Below are positions 44,549-53,395 of a stretch of 64,000 bases of DNA, in pieces. The DNA lies in assembly GCF_050943825.1 (NCBI RefSeq), contig NZ_JBMNPX010000002.1, positions 62,001 through 126,000 on the forward strand. The letters run 5' to 3'. A model generated the notes under the pieces. It was not told the DNA's origin, searched no databases, and saw only the letters and a list, made by a program, of their open reading frames with translations. Position numbers and translations under genes: made by a program. Numbering within the stretch: the first letter of the stretch is position 1; each line of letters begins with the position of its first letter. Source of the DNA: Pseudoflavonifractor sp050943825. Its GTDB lineage: Bacteria > Bacillota > Clostridia > Oscillospirales > Oscillospiraceae.

Positions 44549-47500
44549 ATGTTAAAACGCGGCATCTCTCTGCTCCTGACCACCGCGCTCCTCTGCGGCC
44601 TGCTGGCGTCACCTGCGGCAGCGGCAGACACAGGCGGAGCCATTGACCGGTCCCAGGCGCTGGATAAACTGTCGGCCTATGACCAGGTATTTACCGACAT
44701 GGGCAGCACCAGCAAGGACTCCATGCCCATCGGCAACGGCAGCATGGCATCCAATGTCTGGGTGGAGGAGAACGGCGACCTGGTGCTCTATCTCTCGCGG
44801 AGCGACGCATACAGCGAGGCCACCCGTCTGCTGAAGGTGGGACGGGTGCGGGTGAGCGCCCGATATGAGGACGGCAGCAATGTGTTCTCAACCGGTACAG
44901 CTTTTGAGCAGAAGCTGGTGCTGGAGGAGGGAGCCGTGTACATCACCGCCGGCGAGGGGGATAAGGAGGTCTCCTTCAAGCTCTGGATCGACGGCGATTA
45001 CGACGTGCTGGAGCTGGAGGCCAGTGCCGCCTCTCCCATTACCCTCACAGTGACCAACGACCTCTGGCGCACCGAGACGCTGACCATGGACAAGAGCGGC
45101 GGCAACAACCGCAGCTTCATCGGCGTCCACATCAACTACGGCGATGAGCTGCCCACGGAGAGCGCCGATGTGGTGGCCGACCGGACCGGGGAAAATCAGC
45201 TCCTCTGGTACCACCGCAACGAGACCTCTCTCTATGAGAAGATGGTCTCCTACCAGAAGCTGGACCAGGAGATTACCGACTACTACACCAAGTATCCCGA
45301 CCCCTATCTCCACAATACCTTCGGCGCCCTGATAGAAGGAGCGGGCTTTACCGCATCCGATACCAAGACCCTGACCACCGCCGAGGCGGGGACGGACTTT
45401 GACCTGCACATCTACACCCACTGTGCCCAGACCGACACGGCGGAGGAGTGGGAGCAGCAGCTGGAGGAGCGGAAGGCGGCTGCCAAGGTCGCCGGGAAGG
45501 ACAGCCGCTGGGACGCCCACACCGCATGGTGGCGGGATGTGTGGACCCGCAGCTGGATTTTCATCACCGGCGACGCCACAGCGGAGGCCGTGACCCAGGG
45601 CTATATTCTCCAGCGCTACCAGGTGGCCTGTATGGGAGGGGCCGACGAGGCCATCCACTTCAACGGCGGACTGTTCACCATGTGCACCAACGAGAGCCAG
45701 GGGGATGACTACCGGGACTGGGGCAGCATGTACTGGCATCAGAACACCCGGCTGGTGTACTGGCCTATGCTGGCTGCCGGGGACTACGAATTCATGAAGG
45801 CCTACTTTGACATGTACCTGGACGCCCTGCCCCTGCGCAAAGAGATCTCCACGGAATTCTTCGGCAAGGAGGGCGCCTACTACCCCGAGCAGATGTACGC
45901 CTACGGCGCTGACGGTACCCGTGACAAGCTCCAGTGGGCCATTGACGGAACGGGAGATTACACCACCTACCACTGGCAGAACGGCTTTGAGGTGGTCCAG
46001 ATGATGCTGGACTACTACGACATGACCGGCGACGAGACCATGGTGGAGGACTACATTGTCCCCCTGGCCCAGGAGCTCATCCGGTTCTACTGGAACATGT
46101 ACTACGACCCGGACACCGGCCTGCTGAACATCACCCCCTCCAACGCGCTGGAGGAGTACTGGAACTGCACCAATCCCACCGACCACATCGCCGGCCTCAC
46201 CGCCATCCTGCCCCGGCTGCTGGCACTGACCAACAGCGCGGCCACAGCGGATTTGAAGGCGGAGTGGCAGGCCTGCTATGAGGCCCTGCCTGCCGTCAAG
46301 GAGAGCGACGACGGCAGCCGCTATCTCCCTGCCTACCAGTACGGCGCCACAAAGAACTCGGAGAATCCGGAGCTCTACACCGTGTTCCCCTACCGGCTGG
46401 CCACCATCGACAGCGACCCGGAGACCCTGCAAAAGGGCATCAACACCTTCAACAGCCGCCTGTTCAAGATGAACGGGTGCTGGCATCAGGACGGCGTCCA
46501 GGCCGCGCTTCTGGGCCTGACGGAGAACGCCAGGAGCAACGTGTCCTATGGCCTCACCGCCACGGACAGCAGCTGCAAATTCCCCGGCTATTGGGTGAAG
46601 GGCAACGACGAGGTGCCCGACTTTGACAACGGCGGCCAGGCCTCCCTGGCCCTGCAGCGGATGCTGCTCCAGAGCTATGAGGAGCGGATCTATGTCCTCC
46701 CGGCCTGGCCGGAGGAGTGGGACGTGGATTTCTGCCTCAACGCCAATTACAACACAGCCGTCCGCCTGGTGTACAGCGGCGGCCAGATCACTACGCTGCA
46801 GGTGGAGAGCGGCGACCCCGACCGGATGGACGACATCATCCCGCCCACCATATCGGTGTCTCAGACGCTGGAATTTGAGGCGCTGGAGTACAGCGTCTCC
46901 AACCCGGACATGACCATTCCCCCTGCCCAGGCGGCGGACGGCTCTGCCAGCGGCGGCGCCATCGTCACCTTTAAGCCGGACGAAGCCGGGGAGTCCATCA
47001 CCTTTACCCTGAAGGATATCCAGGCAGGAACCTATGACCTGTCCCTCCGGCTCAAGCAGTTCAGCGGCTACGGGGTCTATCAGTTCTCTGTCAACGGCAC
47101 AGAGACAGGAGAAGCCTTTGACGGCAGCAGCGGCTCCGGCTACACCACCCTCGCGCTGGGACAGGCGGAGCTGAAGGAGGGAGAAAACACCTTTACCCTC
47201 ACCGTGACAGGTGAGGGCGCCAACGGCAGCGGCCTTAACGCCGCGCTGGACAGCCTGACCATCTCCATGGAAAAGCCGGTGGAGATTGAAGGCTCCCCCA
47301 GGCAGATTACCGCATTCTCCATCAACGGGACACAGGGGCATATCAGCGGCACGGACATTACCCTTGCACTGCCTGAGGGCACGGATCTGACTGCTCTGGT
47401 CCCTGAAATCACGGTCTCCCAGGGAGCTGTGGTGTCCCCGGAGAGCGGCGTGGCCCAGGACTTCACCAGTTCCGTGACCTACACCGTCACGGGTGCGGAC

Positions 47501-48964
47501 GGCAAGACCCGGGTCTATACGGTCACCGTCACCCTGGCGGCGCTGGAGCCCACGGTGGAATATGTGGACAACGGGGACAGCCGCATTGTGTACACCGGCA
47601 CCTGGAAGGAGCCCTATGCCGCCGACGGCTACTATGGCGGCGACCAGGTCAGCAGCAACAGCGATGATGCAGTGGCCTCCCTGACCTTTGTGGGTACCGG
47701 CGTGGGCTATGTGACGGAGATTTCCACATCCTGCGGACTGGTGGAGGTGTCCATAGACGGCCAGGTGGTGGATACGGTGGACACCTACACCTCCGCGGCC
47801 ATTGGCACCAAGCAGCTGGAGCTGTTCACCAAGACCGGCCTGCCCTACGGAGAGCATACCATCAGCATCCGTCTGGCCGGGGCCTCCGGCTCCTCAAACC
47901 CCCACGTGAAGCTGGACGCCTTCAAGATTTATACCGACGCTGTGGGGGCAGTCAATTTGACGCCTTCTGCCGCACAGGTGCATCCCGGAGAGAGCGTAAC
48001 CTTCACCGCCGCAGTGTCCGGCGCGGAGACGGTTCAGGAAGTGACCTGGAGCGTCAGCGGGAATCAGTCTGAGGAGACGGCTGTCAGCCCGGAGGGTATC
48101 CTCACCGTGGCTGGGAATGAGACGGCCGGACAGCTGGTCGTGACAGCCACATCGGTGGCAGACCCCAGCTGGAAGGGGAGCGCTGTTGTCACGGTGACTG
48201 CGGATGCAGAGGAGAATATTCCCACCGTCCCCACCTACCAGATCAAGGTTGAGGCGGCGGAGCACGGCACCGTAAAGGCCAGCCCCACCTGGGCCTGGGC
48301 GGGCCGGAAGGTGCAGCTGACCATTCAGCCCGACGAGGGCTATGAGGTGGACACCGTATCCGTAACCACTCCCGGCGGCAAGACTGTGGCGGTAAGCGAC
48401 AATGCCTTCACCATGCCGAAGAGCGCGGTGACGGTGCGCGTGACCTTTAAGGCGGAGGAAAAGACACCTCTGTTCCCCGACGTGCCTGTGGATGCCTGGT
48501 ACAGCGATGCTGTGGCCTGGGCGGTCGAGCAGGGCGTGATGCAGGGCGTGTCCGGCGGACTGTTCGACCCGGACGGTGCCGTGACCCGCGCCACGGTGTG
48601 GACCGTGCTGGCCCGGATGGCGGGCGAGGAGACGGACGGCGGCGAGAGCTGGTATGCCAAGGCCCAGACCTGGGCTGAGGCGGAGGGCATCTCCGACGGT
48701 ACCAATCCCGAGGGCACCATCACCCGTGAGCAGCTGGCGGTCATGCTGTACCGGTACAGCGGCAGCCCGGAGACGGAGTCTGACCTGAGCGGTTATTCCG
48801 ACAGCGGCGACGTATCCGGCTGGGCGGCGGACGCCATGGCCTGGGCTGCTGAGACCGGCCTTATCACCGGCGGCGACGGCGGAAAGCTGATGCCCGGCGC
48901 CGGTACGGACCGGGCCCAGCTGGCCACCATCCTCATGCGATTTGCACAGCAGGCCGAAGCGTAA
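44549..48964 (+). CDS. SLH-anchored DUF5703/GH95-like glycosidase
   Basis: 1471 aa from the ATG at 44549, with AAAAGGAG upstream. Signal peptide 1-25 (ASPAAAA). Residues 40-310 match DUF5703 (SMPIGNGSMASNVWVEENGDL, LLKVGRVRV), the beta-sandwich that leads GH95-like enzymes. An (alpha/alpha)6 region follows (about 318-764; HFNGGLFTMCTNESQGDDYR). GH95 members cut alpha-L-fucose or galactose residues, but DUF5703 proteins have no confirmed activity. Next come a carbohydrate-binding-like sandwich (771-909), a cadherin/Ig-like domain (916-1004), another sandwich (1005-1129), an Ig-like domain (1131-1222), the beta repeat (1225-1303) and three SLH repeats (1305-1469). It lies 67 bases after the first SLH gene, with a hairpin between. 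Confidence 0.85.
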   Translation: MLKRGISLLLTTALLCGLLASPAAAADTGGAIDRSQALDKLSAYDQVFTDMGSTSKDSMPIGNGSMASNVWVEENGDLVLYLSRSDAYSEATRLLKVGRVRVSARYEDGSNVFSTGTAFEQKLVLEEGAVYITAGEGDKEVSFKLWIDGDYDVLELEASAASPITLTVTNDLWRTETLTMDKSGGNNRSFIGVHINYGDELPTESADVVADRTGENQLLWYHRNETSLYEKMVSYQKLDQEITDYYTKYPDPYLHNTFGALIEGAGFTASDTKTLTTAEAGTDFDLHIYTHCAQTDTAEEWEQQLEERKAAAKVAGKDSRWDAHTAWWRDVWTRSWIFITGDATAEAVTQGYILQRYQVACMGGADEAIHFNGGLFTMCTNESQGDDYRDWGSMYWHQNTRLVYWPMLAAGDYEFMKAYFDMYLDALPLRKEISTEFFGKEGAYYPEQMYAYGADGTRDKLQWAIDGTGDYTTYHWQNGFEVVQMMLDYYDMTGDETMVEDYIVPLAQELIRFYWNMYYDPDTGLLNITPSNALEEYWNCTNPTDHIAGLTAILPRLLALTNSAATADLKAEWQACYEALPAVKESDDGSRYLPAYQYGATKNSENPELYTVFPYRLATIDSDPETLQKGINTFNSRLFKMNGCWHQDGVQAALLGLTENARSNVSYGLTATDSSCKFPGYWVKGNDEVPDFDNGGQASLALQRMLLQSYEERIYVLPAWPEEWDVDFCLNANYNTAVRLVYSGGQITTLQVESGDPDRMDDIIPPTISVSQTLEFEALEYSVSNPDMTIPPAQAADGSASGGAIVTFKPDEAGESITFTLKDIQAGTYDLSLRLKQFSGYGVYQFSVNGTETGEAFDGSSGSGYTTLALGQAELKEGENTFTLTVTGEGANGSGLNAALDSLTISMEKPVEIEGSPRQITAFSINGTQGHISGTDITLALPEGTDLTALVPEITVSQGAVVSPESGVAQDFTSSVTYTVTGADGKTRVYTVTVTLAALEPTVEYVDNGDSRIVYTGTWKEPYAADGYYGGDQVSSNSDDAVASLTFVGTGVGYVTEISTSCGLVEVSIDGQVVDTVDTYTSAAIGTKQLELFTKTGLPYGEHTISIRLAGASGSSNPHVKLDAFKIYTDAVGAVNLTPSAAQVHPGESVTFTAAVSGAETVQEVTWSVSGNQSEETAVSPEGILTVAGNETAGQLVVTATSVADPSWKGSAVVTVTADAEENIPTVPTYQIKVEAAEHGTVKASPTWAWAGRKVQLTIQPDEGYEVDTVSVTTPGGKTVAVSDNAFTMPKSAVTVRVTFKAEEKTPLFPDVPVDAWYSDAVAWAVEQGVMQGVSGGLFDPDGAVTRATVWTVLARMAGEETDGGESWYAKAQTWAEAEGISDGTNPEGTITREQLAVMLYRYSGSPETESDLSGYSDSGDVSGWAADAMAWAAETGLITGGDGGKLMPGAGTDRAQLATILMRFAQQAEA
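48251..48946 (+). repeat. 696-bp direct repeat encoding SLH tail, copy 2
   Basis: See copy 1 at 43762-44457. Differences are spread along the repeat, about half of them silent. Confidence 0.92.
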
Positions 48965-48977
48965 TTCCATAATAGGG

Positions 48978-49012
48978 AATGAGCCGTGAGCATATGCCCA
49001 CGGCTCATTTTC
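48978..49012 (+). terminator. Terminator of the SLH operon
   Basis: 11-bp stem AATGAGCCGTG/CACGGCTCATT followed by TT and T-rich sequence. Confidence 0.8.
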
Positions 49013-49078
49013 TGTTCCGAAAGTTTGGAAAACAGCCGAATAAAGAGAAAATTTATGTAAAATTAAGAATTTTACCCC

Positions 49079-49107
49079 TTGCGGAGAGACGGGAGATTCT
49101 CTATACT
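49079..49107 (+). promoter_or_regulatory. Promoter of the alpha/beta hydrolase gene
   Basis: TTGCGG (49079-49084), 17-bp spacer, TATACT (49102-49107); a second TATAAT occurs at 49115-49120. Confidence 0.6.
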
Positions 49108-49169
49108 GAGGGCATATAATCGGCGTTTGCCGCGCAGACCCGTGCTGCATCAGAAAGGAGGATCTGCCC

Positions 49170-49808
49170 GTGCCCATTGTGTTCCTGCACGGACTGGGAC
49201 AGAAACCCGGAGACTGGGACCCGGTGATCAACCGGCTGGACAAGGGGAGCCGGACGCTGTGTCCGAATCTGCACGCCCTGGAGCGGGACGGGGAGGACTA
49301 CCCCGCGCTCTACGGGGCGTTTGAACGATATTGTGACGGCCTGGAGGAGCAGCTGGACCTGTGCGGGTTGTCTCTGGGAGGTGTGCTGGCCCTCCAGTAT
49401 GCCGCCGAGCACCCGGAGCGGGTGAACAGCCTGGCCCTCATCGGCGCCCGGGCTTCCATGCCCAAAGCCCTGCTGAAATTCCAGAAGCTGCTGTTCCGGG
49501 TGATGCCCGCTGAGAGCTTTGGTAAAATGGGCCTGGAGAAGCAGTCGGCCATTCAGCTGTGCACATCCATGGCGGAGCTGGACCTGCGGCCTGTCCTGGA
49601 GCAGATTACCTGCCCGGCGCTGGTGCTCTGCGGCGAGAAGGACCGCGCCAACCGCCATGCGGCGGAGAAGCTGGGACGGATGCTGCCCAATGGGGAGGTG
49701 CGGCTCATCGCCGAAGGGGGTCACGAGGCCAACAGGGATGCGCCGGAGGCCCTGAGCGTGCTGCTGGCCGACTTCTATAAGCGCCATGCCGCAGTACAAA
49801 ATACATAA
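49170..49808 (+). CDS. Alpha/beta hydrolase
   Basis: 212 aa from a GTG with AAAGGAGG upstream. The fold is clear: oxyanion-hole segment FLHGLGQKPGDW, nucleophile elbow G-L-S68-L-G-G, acid in the strand-end region LVLCGEKDRAN, and catalytic histidine in EGGHEANRDAPE. The size fits small esterases of the YdeN/BioH-like group without a large lid. There is no signal peptide, so it is cytoplasmic. It is a single gene bounded by terminators; substrate unknown. Confidence 0.88.
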   Translation: MPIVFLHGLGQKPGDWDPVINRLDKGSRTLCPNLHALERDGEDYPALYGAFERYCDGLEEQLDLCGLSLGGVLALQYAAEHPERVNSLALIGARASMPKALLKFQKLLFRVMPAESFGKMGLEKQSAIQLCTSMAELDLRPVLEQITCPALVLCGEKDRANRHAAEKLGRMLPNGEVRLIAEGGHEANRDAPEALSVLLADFYKRHAAVQNT

Positions 49809-49813
49809 GACAG

Positions 49814-49852
49814 AAGGGCGCGTGCTGTACCATACAGCACGCGCCCTTTTAT
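49814..49852. terminator. Bidirectional terminator
   Basis: 16-bp perfect stem AAGGGCGCGTGCTGTA, loop CCA, then TT; shared with the convergent operon. Confidence 0.92.
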
Positions 49853-49858
49853 GCCGTT

Positions 49859-50191
49859 TTACAGCCCCACACGGTAGAGGGGGATAGCGTTGATGACTGG
49901 CTCCTCGTAGGGGTGAACCCGCTTGACGGCGGCGATGGTCTCGTCCACCCGCTCGGTCCGGCAGGTGACCTCCACTTTTAGTTCCGGCTCGGCACTGATT
50001 TGGCCCTCCCGGCCCAGATAGGGGGATGTGCCCGCCAGGGGACGCCAGCAGCCGGTGACCGGGGAATAGGACAGGCAGCAGTCATAGCTGCCGATGTGTC
50101 CCGCGTCTACCTCCATCAGGGCCTGCTGGAGAACGGCCAGATGGGTCTCCGGAATAAAAATCTCCAGCTTGCAGTAGGGAAACTCCGCCAT
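49859..50191 (-). CDS. NIF3-like/YqfO insertion-domain protein (CutA/PII-like fold)
   Basis: 110 aa from the ATG at 50191, preceded by AGGAGG (a GTG at 50200 overlaps that site). The pattern KLEIFIPETHLAVLQQALMEV, GHIGSYDCC and the closing VKRVHPYEEPVINAIPL match the small stand-alone proteins related to the middle domain of YqfO/NIF3. The fold is PII/CutA-like and may bind metal or small molecules; function unproven. Last gene of the minus-strand operon. Confidence 0.85.
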   Translation of the reverse strand: MAEFPYCKLEIFIPETHLAVLQQALMEVDAGHIGSYDCCLSYSPVTGCWRPLAGTSPYLGREGQISAEPELKVEVTCRTERVDETIAAVKRVHPYEEPVINAIPLYRVGL

Positions 50192-50215
50192 ATGGGACAC
50201 CTCCTGGTGAAAAAA

Positions 50216-50608
50216 TCACTTGCTCTCGCTAAAGTCCCAGGCCTCCCGAAGCCAGGACAGCAGCTGGCTGTCAATCTGCTCCGGCTTGTCCACCACCACG
50301 TGGTGGGTCCAGCGGTTGGGATAGGGCTCCACCGCCACGGCAATGCGGGGGTCCTCCACCCGGTGGGACAGGCCGAAGGTGACCAGAATGCAGTGCTCCG
50401 GCCAGGTTTTCTTCCGCCGCACCGGCAGGGAGGCGGCGGCAAAGAGATGCCGCCCGTAAAAGCTGATCTGGCTCTTCTGTACCTTGACCGCGGCCTGGGG
50501 AAGGGCGGCGTCCAGGGCGGAGAAGAGAGCCTCATAGAGGGACAGCTCCAGGGGCCTGCCGTCAAAGTAGAACAGCAGGTCGGCGGCGTAGTGCTCGGAA
50601 CAGTTCAC
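50216..50608 (-). CDS. DUF5655 family protein
   Basis: 130 aa. The family pattern is clear: VKVQKSQISFYGRHLFAAASLPVR, VTFGLSHRVEDPRIAVAVEPYPNRWTHHV (shown here as family landmarks in pieces), then SWLREAWDFS. Members are small cytoplasmic proteins of unknown function, sometimes fused to other domains. The gene lies 23 bases after the peroxiredoxin gene and 24 before the NIF3-like gene. Confidence 0.8.
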   Translation of the reverse strand: MNCSEHYAADLLFYFDGRPLELSLYEALFSALDAALPQAAVKVQKSQISFYGRHLFAAASLPVRRKKTWPEHCILVTFGLSHRVEDPRIAVAVEPYPNRWTHHVVVDKPEQIDSQLLSWLREAWDFSESK

Positions 50609-50631
50609 AGCCGGCGCCTCCTCTCAGAAAA

Positions 50632-51096
50632 TCACTGCCCGGACTTCAGATAGTCCAGAATTTCGGCGGCGTTGGTGTCCGGCTTCACCTTGGGCATGGC
50701 CTTCTCAATGACGCCCTGCTCGTCGATGACATAGGTGGTGCGCACCACGCCCATGGACACCTTGCCGTAGAGCTTCTTCTCCTGCCACACGTCGTAGGCC
50801 TGAATGGCGGCCAGCTCCGGGTCGGAGAGGAGGATGAAGGGCAGGCCGTGTTTGTCGGCAAACTTCTGGTGGGAGGCGGCGGAGTCCTTGCTCACGCCGA
50901 TAACCGGTACGCCCAGCCGCTCAAACTCGCCGTAGGCGGCGGCAAAGGCGCAGGCCTGCTTGGTGCAGCCCGGGGTGTTGTCCTTGGGGTAGAAGTAGAG
51001 CACCACCTTCTTTCCCGCAAAATCAGACAGGGATACGGGGTTGCCGTCCTTGTCGGGCAGGGTAAAGGCAGGGGCTTTGGTTCCGGCTTCCAGCAT
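50632..51096 (-). CDS. bcp: Thioredoxin-dependent thiol peroxidase Bcp/PrxQ
   Basis: 154 aa peroxiredoxin that reduces peroxides. The peroxidatic cysteine is C44 in YPKDNTPGC and the resolving cysteine C49, five residues later, as in atypical two-Cys PrxQ enzymes. The catalytic Thr/Arg environment is as expected, and VVRTTYVIDEQGVI closes the fold. AAAGGAG precedes the start. It is encoded right after yaaA (one-base gap), so both respond together, probably to peroxide. Confidence 0.96.
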   Translation of the reverse strand: MLEAGTKAPAFTLPDKDGNPVSLSDFAGKKVVLYFYPKDNTPGCTKQACAFAAAYGEFERLGVPVIGVSKDSAASHQKFADKHGLPFILLSDPELAAIQAYDVWQEKKLYGKVSMGVVRTTYVIDEQGVIEKAMPKVKPDTNAAEILDYLKSGQ

Positions 51097-51097
51097 A

Positions 51098-51847
51098 TCA
51101 GGTATCTCCTTTCAAAAAGACAAAATTGGATTCCGTGGAGTGGGCGGGGGAGAAGGCATAGCCCAGACCGTCAAAGTTCCGCAGGTCCTCAGCCCGGTCA
51201 ATGCCGTGCTCCGCCATCCAGCGGACCATCTGTCCCCGGGCCATCTTGCAGGCGGTGCCCTTTTCCAGTATCTTTCCGCCTTTTTCCTCGCCGAAGGTAC
51301 AGGTGAGGAACCGCACCGAGGCAGGAAGGTGGGGCTCCACCGCCTTGCTGTACTCCTTGGAGGCCAGATTGACAACCAAATTAGTCTCCGCCGCCAGGGC
51401 CTCCGCCAGTGTTCCGCCCCAGAAAGCGTACAGGTCCCGGCAGCCGTCCACCGCCAGCTTTGCCTGCATCTCCAGCCGGTAGGGGGTGACGCCGTCAAAG
51501 GGGCGCAGCAGCCCGTAAAAACCGGAGAGGATGCGCAGATGGGTTCGGATATAGTCCAGCTGGGACTGCTCAAAGACAGTGGGGGCCATGTAGCGGTACT
51601 GGATGCCCTCGTAGGACAGAATGGCGGGGGTCAGGCTGCGGCTCAGGTCCATGGCGGCTAGCCGCTCCACGTTGAGGGCGGCGATGGCGTCGTTGCACTT
51701 CCAGAGGGCCTGGAGCGCCGCCGGGGACATGGAGCGCAGGGCGGAGAGCAGCCGCTCCGTCCTGGGCAGAAAGGCGGGCAGGCCCTCCGGCGGAAAGCTG
51801 TCGGTGTCCACAATCATTTTCTTGGCCGGTGAGATAATAATCCGCAT
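51098..51847 (-). CDS. yaaA: Peroxide stress protein YaaA (UPF0246)
   Basis: 249 aa, full length for the family. It starts MRIIISPAKKM and carries YEGIQYRYM, LSGFYGLLRPFDGVTPYRLEM and INLASKEYSKAV-like segments typical of YaaA (here VNLASKEYSKAV). E. coli YaaA lowers free iron and protects DNA during peroxide stress. Pairing with the Bcp peroxidase gene supports this role. AAGGAG precedes the ATG; it is the first gene of a four-gene operon. Confidence 0.95.
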   Translation of the reverse strand: MRIIISPAKKMIVDTDSFPPEGLPAFLPRTERLLSALRSMSPAALQALWKCNDAIAALNVERLAAMDLSRSLTPAILSYEGIQYRYMAPTVFEQSQLDYIRTHLRILSGFYGLLRPFDGVTPYRLEMQAKLAVDGCRDLYAFWGGTLAEALAAETNLVVNLASKEYSKAVEPHLPASVRFLTCTFGEEKGGKILEKGTACKMARGQMVRWMAEHGIDRAEDLRNFDGLGYAFSPAHSTESNFVFLKGDT

Positions 51848-51892
51848 AGAAACTCCTTGCAGGGGACGGGCTCACGGCCCGTCTCTTCTGAT

Positions 51893-51921
51893 AGGATAAC
51901 ACACAACCCGCCCGCTTTCAA
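51893..51921 (-). promoter_or_regulatory. Promoter of the yaaA-bcp operon
   Basis: Minus strand TTGAAA (51916-51921), 17-bp spacer, TATCCT (51893-51898). It lies in the short gap after the second acylation operon; a hairpin GACGGGC/GCCCGTC is at 51865-51883. Confidence 0.55.
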
Positions 51922-51940
51922 ATGGGAATGGCGGACTGCA

Positions 51941-53383
51941 TCAGGAATCCTCCTGCCAGGGCTGAATCCAGGCGGCATAGGTCTGCCAGAAGTAGTCCCG
52001 GCGGTACCGGTCCAGGGCCGCCTCCGGCACGCAGATGAAAAAGTCCGCACCCTCCCGCAGGCCGTCCCCCGCTGCGTAGGCCGACGGGTCCTCTCCGGTG
52101 AGAATCAGTTTTTCCAGGGCGGTGCAGCCGGAGAACATGCCGTCGTACAGCACGCTGATGTTGGGCTGGACCCTGATTTCGCGGATGACCGTGTTTCCCG
52201 CAAAGAGGGCCTCATCCAGCCCCACCACCGGCTCCCCCTCATAGCTGCCGGGCAGGGTGAGGGACTGGGCGGACTGTCCCGCCTCCGTCAGGCCGGACAA
52301 AATCCAGCCGTCCTCTGTGCGCCGGTAGGTGAACAGGGCGCCGTCGGAGTTGTCCGTCCCCAGGGCGGCCGTCCCGGCGGAGGGCATGGAGGGCAGCACG
52401 ATGTCGGTGGGGGAGGTGTCCTCCAGAAAGACCTTCAAATCCTCAATGAGCAGCTTGGTAAACACCGTGGCGCCGCTGGCGTTGAGGTGGAAATTGGTGT
52501 CGTAAAACCAGCCGCTGTCCAGGATGCAGCGGCCCGGGTCCCCCAGAATGGGGAACAGGAGCTGTCCGTCCAGGTAGTCATAGTAGGCGTCCACCGCCGT
52601 CTGGTCGGTGCCCGGTTCCAGAGCGGCGGCGTTCATGGGCGGGAAGTGGTAGACCACCCTGGCCCCTTTTGCGGTCACCGCCCGGGCGAAGTCGTTGAGG
52701 GCATCGATGAAGTCCTCTGTGATGACGTCCTGGGAGAAGGAGATGAGGTCGTTGGGGTTGTAGCCCCCAGACATGATGTTGGCCGTCCGGTCCGGGTAGA
52801 CGATGTCGCCGTATCCGTCAAAGGAGGACCGGGCATACACGCCATCCGGTTCCGGGGCTCCCGTCAGGGCGTACCACAGCTTTTTCCCGGCAAAGGCGGG
52901 AAAGGCGGCCGCCAGGGACTCGTACCGGCTGGAGTCAATCAGCGGCAGCAGGTCAAAGGCGCCGTCCGCCGCCTGCCAGGCCAGCTCGCCGGAGAAGAAA
53001 CAGGACAGGGTCTGGGCACTCTGCTCCGGGGCAATGACGAAGATATCCCCCTCACGGGCCTGGGTCTGGGCCCAGTCCAGCATGACCACCGTGCCCATAC
53101 CGGCGTACATGCCCAAGTCCACCACCTGATAGCCGGGGAGGTACTCCTCCACCAGGCCGCTTTTCAGGGCGAAGGGCACACTGCTGCCCCCCACCACGAT
53201 GATGCGGGGGCCCTTCGTGGTCTCCAGCCGCTCCATCTTGTATTTCATCTCCCCCAGAAAGGTGTCCTCATACTGGGGCGGCAGGACAAAGCCGAAGAGG
53301 AGCAGCAGCCCGGCCAGCAGGCACAGAGCCGCCGCCAGTACGCCGCAGAGGACGGCAGGGGAGGGTGTTTTTCGCTGTTTCAT
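51941..53383 (-). CDS. Membrane-anchored SGNH-like protein with LRR_5 tail
   Basis: 480 aa. An N-terminal anchor (about 10-35) is followed by an extracellular SGNH-like domain: IIVVGGSSVPFAL corresponds to block I (Gly-Ser-Ser), and NFHLNASGATVFT to the last block, with Asn-His in place of the usual Asp-x-x-His. The C-terminal third (about 340-480) has BspA-type leucine-rich repeats (LPGSYEGEPVVGLDEALFAG, MFSGCTALEKLILTG). It lies 12 bases after the MBOAT gene, so it is probably the outer acyl-transfer partner, equivalent to the DHHW protein of the first system. Confidence 0.8.
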   Translation of the reverse strand: MKQRKTPSPAVLCGVLAAALCLLAGLLLLFGFVLPPQYEDTFLGEMKYKMERLETTKGPRIIVVGGSSVPFALKSGLVEEYLPGYQVVDLGMYAGMGTVVMLDWAQTQAREGDIFVIAPEQSAQTLSCFFSGELAWQAADGAFDLLPLIDSSRYESLAAAFPAFAGKKLWYALTGAPEPDGVYARSSFDGYGDIVYPDRTANIMSGGYNPNDLISFSQDVITEDFIDALNDFARAVTAKGARVVYHFPPMNAAALEPGTDQTAVDAYYDYLDGQLLFPILGDPGRCILDSGWFYDTNFHLNASGATVFTKLLIEDLKVFLEDTSPTDIVLPSMPSAGTAALGTDNSDGALFTYRRTEDGWILSGLTEAGQSAQSLTLPGSYEGEPVVGLDEALFAGNTVIREIRVQPNISVLYDGMFSGCTALEKLILTGEDPSAYAAGDGLREGADFFICVPEAALDRYRRDYFWQTYAAWIQPWQEDS

Positions 53384-53395
53384 GGCATCCTCTCC

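Noticed and set aside
37672..44643. A 2323-codon open frame on the minus strand opposite the giant SLH gene
   Set aside because: Mirror of the real gene in GC-rich codons: no signal, no family motif, low-complexity Gly/His/Val-rich product, and it crosses the intergenic hairpin. The plus-strand gene has clear domains.
43762..48946. Direct repeats considered as ends of a composite transposon
   Set aside because: Both copies lie inside coding SLH domains, with no transposase, terminal inverted repeats or target duplications.
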